64,000 nucleotides of DNA, from assembly GCA_025141835.1 (NCBI GenBank), contig CP081102.1, positions 2,604,001 to 2,668,000 on the forward strand, given 5' to 3'. Source of the stretch: Rhodobacteraceae bacterium M385 (lineage in GTDB: Bacteria; Pseudomonadota; Alphaproteobacteria; Rhodobacterales; Rhodobacteraceae). The position numbers were made by a program, and so were the translations under genes. The number at the start of each line of letters is the position of its first letter. The first letter of the stretch is position 1. Under the pieces are notes generated by a model. That model was given only the letters and a program-made list of their open reading frames with translations. It had not been told where the DNA came from and did not search any database. This document shows positions 58,941 to 64,000 of this stretch, piece after piece.

Positions 58941-60767
58941 TTATTCGGCGGCGAGGCCCGCGGTGAACTGCAAGCGTGCCAACCGCGCGTAAAGCCCGCC
59001 TTGGGCCACCAGCGCATCATGGGTGCCTTCTGCCACGATCTTTCCGCCTTCAAATACAAGAATGCGGTCGGCCTGTTTCACCGTTGCCAAGCGGTGCGCC
59101 ACGATCAGGGTTGTGCGAGTTGCCGACATCTCGGTTACCGCCTCTTGCACGGCGCGCTCCGATTCCGCGTCGAGCGCACTTGTGGCCTCGTCCAACAGAA
59201 GGATCGGCGCGTCGCGCAGGATAGCGCGGGCGATCGCGATGCGTTGCTTTTGCCCACCCGACAGCATCATGCCACGTTCACCGACATAGGTGTCGTAGCC
59301 CTTGGGCAGCGCCGCGATAAAGTCATGGGCGGCAGCGGCCTTGGCGGCGGCTTCCACCTCGGCATCACTGGCGTCAAGGCGGCCAAAGCGGATGTTGTCA
59401 CGGGCGGAGGCGGCGAAGATCACCGGGTCTTGGGGCACCAGAGCCATCGCTTGACGGAAAGTGTCTCGGGCCATGTCCGGCAGGCCCACCCCGTCGAGAG
59501 AAATCGCCCCCGTTTCAGGGTCATAGAAGCGCAGCAACAGCTGGAAGACGGTCGATTTACCCGCCCCCGAAGGCCCCACCAGCGCCACCGTTTCGCCGGG
59601 TTGGATCGTGAAGCTAACCCCGTCAAGGGCAGCCGTATCGGGCCGGGTCGGATAATGGAAATGCACGTTATCAAAGGCAATCGCCCCGCGCCCGGCGTCG
59701 GGCAATGCTACGGCGCGCGCGGGGTCGGCGACGGTATCTTCGGTGCCCAAAAGCTCTACCAATCGCTCCGTCGCGCCTGAGGCGCGTTGCAGCTCCCCCC
59801 AGATCTCGGACAAGGCACCGACGGAGCCTGCGACCATGATGGCGTAGATAAGGAACTGGATCAACGCGCCGATGGTCATCACCTCGGCCCGCACGTCACG
59901 AGCGCCCACCCAAAGGACACCGACCACGCCTGAAAACACCAAGGCGATCACGATCACCGTCATCACGGCACGGGTCGCGATACGTTTACGCGCGCTGTCA
60001 AACGACAGCTCTGTCACATCGGCGAAACGGCTGGCGGTGGGGCGTTCGTGGGTGAAGGCCTGCACGGTTTGGGCGGACAAAAGCGCCTCGGATGCATTGC
60101 CCGAGCTTTCGGCGATCCAATCCTGATTCTGACGGCTTAGCACCCGCAAGCGACGCCCAAGAACAACGATCGGCACGATCACAAGCGGCACGATCAGCAA
60201 CACCGCCCCCGCCAGTTTCGGAGAGGTCCAGAGCATCAAGCCTATACCGCCGATCAGGATCAGAACATTCCGCAGCGCGACCGACATGCTGGAGGAAATA
60301 ACGCTCAGAAGCAGGGTCGTGTCGGTAGTGATCCGGCTCAGGATCTCGCCCGTCATGATGCGCTCGAAGAAGGCCGGGCTCATGGTGATCATACGGTCGA
60401 AAACGGCCTTGCGGATGTCGGCAATCACCCGCTCGCCAAGGCGTGTCACAAGATAGTAGCGCAGCCCCGTGCCGATAGCCAAAAGGCCCGCGATGCCGAT
60501 AGCGGCAAGGAAATACTGGTCCAGAAGTTCGGTCGCTTCGGTCTCGAACCCGTCCACCACACGGCGCACGGCAAGCGGTAGGGTCAATGACACCGTTGCC
60601 GTCAGGACAAGGGCCGCGAGGGCGCCGAAGACCATGATCTTATGGGGGGCGAGAAACGGAACCAGCTCTTTCAGGCTACCGATCTTCTTCGAACGCTCCC
60701 GCTCTTCCGAAGCACCGTGGGGCACGGGCTTGTCCGGTGTCGGGGCAGTGGTTTGATCGTTTGCCAT
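58941..60767 (-). CDS. ABC transporter, fused membrane-ATPase half-transporter (ABCB type)
   Basis: The 608-residue protein has six membrane helices (residues ~40-320) and a C-terminal ATPase with Walker A VGPSGAGKST, signature LSGGQKQRIAIARAIL and Walker B ILLLDEATSALD. It is a homodimeric exporter of lipids or drugs, the LipidA/MsbA-like group. The adjacent acyl-CoA synthetase is not obviously connected. Confidence 0.92.
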   Translation of the reverse strand: MANDQTTAPTPDKPVPHGASEERERSKKIGSLKELVPFLAPHKIMVFGALAALVLTATVSLTLPLAVRRVVDGFETEATELLDQYFLAAIGIAGLLAIGTGLRYYLVTRLGERVIADIRKAVFDRMITMSPAFFERIMTGEILSRITTDTTLLLSVISSSMSVALRNVLILIGGIGLMLWTSPKLAGAVLLIVPLVIVPIVVLGRRLRVLSRQNQDWIAESSGNASEALLSAQTVQAFTHERPTASRFADVTELSFDSARKRIATRAVMTVIVIALVFSGVVGVLWVGARDVRAEVMTIGALIQFLIYAIMVAGSVGALSEIWGELQRASGATERLVELLGTEDTVADPARAVALPDAGRGAIAFDNVHFHYPTRPDTAALDGVSFTIQPGETVALVGPSGAGKSTVFQLLLRFYDPETGAISLDGVGLPDMARDTFRQAMALVPQDPVIFAASARDNIRFGRLDASDAEVEAAAKAAAAHDFIAALPKGYDTYVGERGMMLSGGQKQRIAIARAILRDAPILLLDEATSALDAESERAVQEAVTEMSATRTTLIVAHRLATVKQADRILVFEGGKIVAEGTHDALVAQGGLYARLARLQFTAGLAAE

Positions 60768-61117
60768 GGTCTTTTCGCCTGTTCAGGATGCCCCGTTTTG
60801 CAAGGCCGCCAAGAAATGCAGCGATGCGAAACGGCAATCGCTGCCCCTTCTATCGTGCATTTCCCCGCCGGAGCGCGGCGACATGCCGACGCAGTTTTTC
60901 GCGCACGTACGGGTGTTCGTACGCAGGTGGCCCTGTTTGGAACAAATCGCAAGGGCAGCCAGAGCAAATTGCTGGAACTTGCGCAGCGCCCGGTTACCCC
61001 ACGTTAACACTTTTGCGTTCTACAGAGCAGACATCGCCAGAACCATGACCTGACCCCATCACTGGCCGCCTGACCACTGGCCCGCCCGACGCCAAGGATA
61101 CCCATAGGAACGCATAC
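60768..61117. other. Intergenic region upstream of the RTX protease
   Basis: The 350 bp contain no convincing gene. AGGAA lies 7 bases before the protease ATG. The promoters of the divergent ABC transporter and protease genes must lie here, but no clear -35/-10 pair or palindrome was recognised. Confidence 0.5.
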
Positions 61118-63292
61118 ATGTGTCAGATTTGTTCTGTCTTTAACCCGACCTTAACCGATTGCACGTACCAAGATTTGATCGGCCAAGATTTGATCGGCCA
61201 AGATTTGATCGGCCAAGACCAAAGCATGGCACAGAACGCGGGGACGGTTAACGCCTCGGGCGAAACCGTGGTGGAAGGGGCAGATGCAAGCGCGGACACG
61301 ACCACCTTGGCCGAGATGGCGGTGGGCGCGTATTTCATGGGGGCTCTCTCGTCTGGCTCGGAAAGTGATTGGATCGAAATCACTCTAGAGGCCGGCACCT
61401 ACACCCTTGCCGCCGTGGGGGTGGGCGCGTTGAACACTGCCGTCAACGACATCACGCTGACCCTGCGAAACGCTGCGGGAAACTACGTTGACTATGATGA
61501 TAGCAACGGCCCCGGATTGAACGCGGATATCACCGTCGCCGTCAGTGAACCGACGACGTTTTACATTGATGTCGGCTCTTACAGCTTTGCCGACAGCGGC
61601 ACCTATGGCGTGTCGGTCACCCAAGGCACCGTGGCCAGCTTCAACGCAGACATGGGCGCGGGCAATCTTTTGCGCCCGAACCAGGCATGGGTCACGACAC
61701 CGGGTACCGAAGTATCGTTAACTTGGGCGATCCGGGCATCGGGGAACGATCCTTTAAACAACTCCCCTTCGATCGCCATGAACGCGGACCAAATTGCCCT
61801 CACCGAAGCGGCGATGGCCTATGTGGACGCAATCTCGGGTCTGAACTTCACGCAAATCGCGCCGGGGGGCACATCGAACAACGCGACCATGTTGTTCGGC
61901 GCCTATGAGGCAAACGACGGGTCAGGCGCCTACGCCTATTATCCGGGGTCGAACGGCGGCAACACCAATGCGAACGCGCTACAGGGCGACGTTTGGCTAA
62001 ACAACTCCTCCTTCTACCCCGGCCAAAACTACGGCCCTGGCACCTATACCGGCTACACGATGCTTCACGAAATTGGCCACGCCATCGGCCTTGCCCACCC
62101 TGGCGACTACAATGCCACGCCCGGCGTCTTTTTCACTTACGACAATCACGCTCAATTCCTGCAAGATTCGCAGCAATACACGGTGATGAGCTATTTCGGA
62201 GAGACGAACACCGGCGTCAGCTACGGCCTTGGCTACCCCGATACCTTCATGCTGTACGACTTCATGGCGATCCATCAACTTTATGGGGCGGATGTTAATT
62301 ACAACGCAGGCAATACAATCTATGGCTTCAACGCGACTGAGGCCGGATCGGTCTACGATTTCACCACCAACACGACACCGTTGATGACGGTTTACGATGG
62401 CCAGGGCACCGATACGATTGATCTTTCCGGCTACGCTATGGGGCAATGGTTAACGCTGGAAGAAGGGGAGTTTTCCAACCTTGGCGGCTATGTGGGCAAC
62501 TTCTCTATCGCCTTGGGGGCAGTGATCGAAAACGCTTTGGGCGGCAGCGGCGCCGACACCATTACTGGCAATGACGGGGTTAATGTGATCGACGGCGGCG
62601 CGGGCGCGGATAGCCTTTCGGGCGGCGCGGGCGATGATACGCTTCTTGGTGGATCAGAGTTTGACTATCTGGACGGCGGAGAAGGACGCGACTCGATCGT
62701 TGGCGGTATGGGCAACGATACGTTGATCGGCGGGGGGCAGAATGATCGTCTCTCTGGCGGCAATGGTGACGATCTGATCCTTGGTGAGATGGGGGCCGAC
62801 CGGCTTATCGGGGGGCGCGGCGATGATACGCTTGATGGCGGCAACCGAAAGGACATGCTGATCGGCGGAGAGGGTAACGATATTCTTTTCGGCGGCGCAG
62901 GCAACGACATGCTGCGCGGCGGCTCGCAAAGCGACTACCTAAAGGGCGATGCGGGCGACGATGTGCTATTTGGCGGCGCCGGGCATGACACGCTGATCGG
63001 CGGCGCAGGTAACGACACGATGACGGGCAATTTCAACGCCGATACTTTCATCTTCTTTGACGGCCACGGCGACGACGTCATCAGCGATTTTGAGGCGACG
63101 AATGATTACGAAAAGATCGACTTTTCTGGACTTTCCTCTTTGAACAGCCTCTCCGAAGTGCTCGGGACAGGCTCGGGCACTGCGGCAGCAGTGCAAGTGG
63201 GGGCAGATGTCGCGATCACTACGGGCGGGGGGACAATCTTGCTGGAAAGCGTTACCTTCGCAAATCTGGACGCTCAGGACTTCATCTTTTGA
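61118..63292 (+). CDS. Serralysin-like (M10) metalloprotease with RTX repeats
   Basis: The 724-residue type I secreted protein has an unusual N-terminus MCQICSVFNPTLTDC with three Cys and a DLIGQ triplet repeat. A pre-peptidase C-terminal domain (~60-165) follows. The M10 protease domain has the zinc site HEIGHAIGLAH (~317) and Met-turn TVMSYF. About eleven glycine-aspartate RTX nonapeptides (GGAGDD, GGxGND types, ~475-640) bind calcium. The end (GTILLESVTFANLDAQDFIF) has the hydrophobic C-terminal secretion signal. No type I secretion genes lie next to it. Confidence 0.93.
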   Translation: MCQICSVFNPTLTDCTYQDLIGQDLIGQDLIGQDQSMAQNAGTVNASGETVVEGADASADTTTLAEMAVGAYFMGALSSGSESDWIEITLEAGTYTLAAVGVGALNTAVNDITLTLRNAAGNYVDYDDSNGPGLNADITVAVSEPTTFYIDVGSYSFADSGTYGVSVTQGTVASFNADMGAGNLLRPNQAWVTTPGTEVSLTWAIRASGNDPLNNSPSIAMNADQIALTEAAMAYVDAISGLNFTQIAPGGTSNNATMLFGAYEANDGSGAYAYYPGSNGGNTNANALQGDVWLNNSSFYPGQNYGPGTYTGYTMLHEIGHAIGLAHPGDYNATPGVFFTYDNHAQFLQDSQQYTVMSYFGETNTGVSYGLGYPDTFMLYDFMAIHQLYGADVNYNAGNTIYGFNATEAGSVYDFTTNTTPLMTVYDGQGTDTIDLSGYAMGQWLTLEEGEFSNLGGYVGNFSIALGAVIENALGGSGADTITGNDGVNVIDGGAGADSLSGGAGDDTLLGGSEFDYLDGGEGRDSIVGGMGNDTLIGGGQNDRLSGGNGDDLILGEMGADRLIGGRGDDTLDGGNRKDMLIGGEGNDILFGGAGNDMLRGGSQSDYLKGDAGDDVLFGGAGHDTLIGGAGNDTMTGNFNADTFIFFDGHGDDVISDFEATNDYEKIDFSGLSSLNSLSEVLGTGSGTAAAVQVGADVAITTGGGTILLESVTFANLDAQDFIF
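61169..61213 (+). repeat. Three perfect 15-bp tandem repeats in the protease N-terminus
   Basis: CAAGATTTGATCGGC occurs three times in a row, encoding QDLIG, followed by a partial fourth copy. The unit is in frame, so copy-number change would only alter length. Confidence 0.95.
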
Positions 63293-63361
63293 TGGGGGTA
63301 GCAGGGGGCAACGACACAACCGCACCCTACCGGACCCGAAAAACACGCATTTGCTGAAGGT

Positions 63362-63435
63362 TGGAGCGGGCGACGGGAATCGAACCCGTATCATCAGCTT
63401 GGAAGGCTGAGGTCTTACCATTACACAACGCCCGC
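63362..63435 (-). tRNA. tRNA-Gly (TCC)
   Basis: The gene is 74 bases with encoded CCA. The acceptor stem is GCGGGCG/CGCCCGC, the anticodon loop CTTCCAA gives TCC, and the T-arm is GGGTTCGATTCCC. Confidence 0.96.
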
Positions 63436-63605
63436 GTTGCACCGTTCGGATATTTCATTGCCGAATGCGGGTCAAGTTGCCATCAGCTGCAAATGCCGCG
63501 CGTTGGATGTTATCGCTCAGTTTCGCGCCACCAACACGGTTCGCCTTGTCCGCGATCAAGCGGCGTTGTCTTGCCCAGTAAGGTGTTGTCGGCTACGGCT
63601 TTAGG

Positions 63606-64000
63606 ATGAATACGGCCGATCACACCCTGAGGATCGATCAATTTGCTGCCGCACGGAAACTGCGGACGCCGACTTGGGTGTACGATATCGACACCTGCCG
63701 GGTCATTCATGCCAACGCCGCCGCCTGCGCCCTTTGGCACGCCAAGGATGAGCAAGACCTTAAAAGCCGCGATATGTCCGAGGACATGACCGCCACCGTC
63801 GCCACCCGCCTGAAACAATACCAAGCCGATTTCGTCGCCCATGATGCCGTGTTCACAGAGCTTTGGACTCTGTTCCCCAATGGCACGCCCACAACGATCA
63901 AGCTTCAGTTCAGCGGTTTCCGTCTGCTGGATGGGCGCATGGCCATGCAGTGCGAGGCTTTGGGCGACACCGACCAAAATCCAGACAACCTGCGCAGCAC
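63606..64000 (+). CDS. PAS-domain protein, N-terminal part (probable signalling protein)
   Basis: The frame opens at ATG 63606 and runs to the window end without a stop. The translation LRTPTWVYDIDTCRVIHANAAACALWHA and FPNGTPTTIKLQFSGFRLLDGRMAMQCEA is a PAS domain (strand W-V-Y-D, N-A-A-A). Similar starts are known for EAL/GGDEF proteins of Rhodobacterales, but the output domain lies outside the window. A minus-strand frame here is a shadow. Confidence 0.65.
   Translation, partial: MNTADHTLRIDQFAAARKLRTPTWVYDIDTCRVIHANAAACALWHAKDEQDLKSRDMSEDMTATVATRLKQYQADFVAHDAVFTELWTLFPNGTPTTIKLQFSGFRLLDGRMAMQCEALGDTDQNPDNLRS

Noticed and set aside
63510..63977. Minus-strand 155-codon frame after tRNA-Gly
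   Set aside because: The plus frame from 63606 encodes a recognisable PAS domain; the minus frame is its shadow.

Overview
The window looks like a marine alphaproteobacterium of the Rhodobacterales (Roseobacter group). The core order murA / DUF2948 / hisD / UPF0262 / LMW phosphatase, then infA / maf / RNase E/G / yacG beside tRNA-Phe, is typical of that order. So are the sorbitol/mannitol smoEFGK-smoS-mtlK operon, a TRAP transporter operon, and an RTX serralysin-like protease. Base composition is GC-rich with AT-rich patches. All identifications come from reading the sequence; no database search was run.

Left part (1-13240): an IalB-like secreted protein (cut by the window edge) follows a large autotransporter whose frame is broken at a run of eight Gs on the coding strand. 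Next come IS debris, a ParD-like antitoxin gene, and an IS3-family element (4230-5808) that appears to have landed at the antitoxin's start. A minus-strand operon follows: TetR regulator, TRAP transporter (P, Q, M subunits), metallo-beta-lactamase-fold hydrolase, glutathione-S-transferase-like isomerase and fumarylacetoacetate-hydrolase-family enzyme. It looks like uptake and breakdown of an organic acid. An AlpA-like pseudogene and an IS3 fragment lie beyond it.

Middle part (13241-30650): a 17.4 kb integrative mobilizable element sits in the 3' half of tRNA-Phe. It is bounded by a 48-bp perfect direct repeat and carries a tyrosine integrase next to the intact tRNA. Its left arm holds a replication/HTH gene (frameshifted) and a ColE1-like mobilization cassette: mobC, then a relaxase with two further genes nested inside it in another frame. 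The rest is a defence island, mostly on the minus strand: an XRE regulator, a small membrane protein, a type IIG restriction-modification enzyme, a GIY-YIG nuclease with a PUA/EVE-like N-terminus, an Mrr-type nuclease, an unrecognised 549-residue protein, a HicA-like/HTH pair, HigA, an HNH nuclease, a DUF2971 protein with a zinc ribbon, and a HEPN-like gene broken by a stop codon. The four-gene block from 21349 to 28114 is the best candidate for an undescribed system.

Right part (30651-64000): core and metabolic genes. Notable points are a six-copy 27-bp hairpin array that is also an open reading frame exactly bridging maf and the RNase E/G gene, and a LacI-type regulator with two matching palindromes, upstream of itself and of smoE. 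A Cys-rich N-terminus followed by a 15-bp triplication opens the RTX protease. tRNA-Thr, tRNA-Gly and the start of a PAS-domain protein complete the window.
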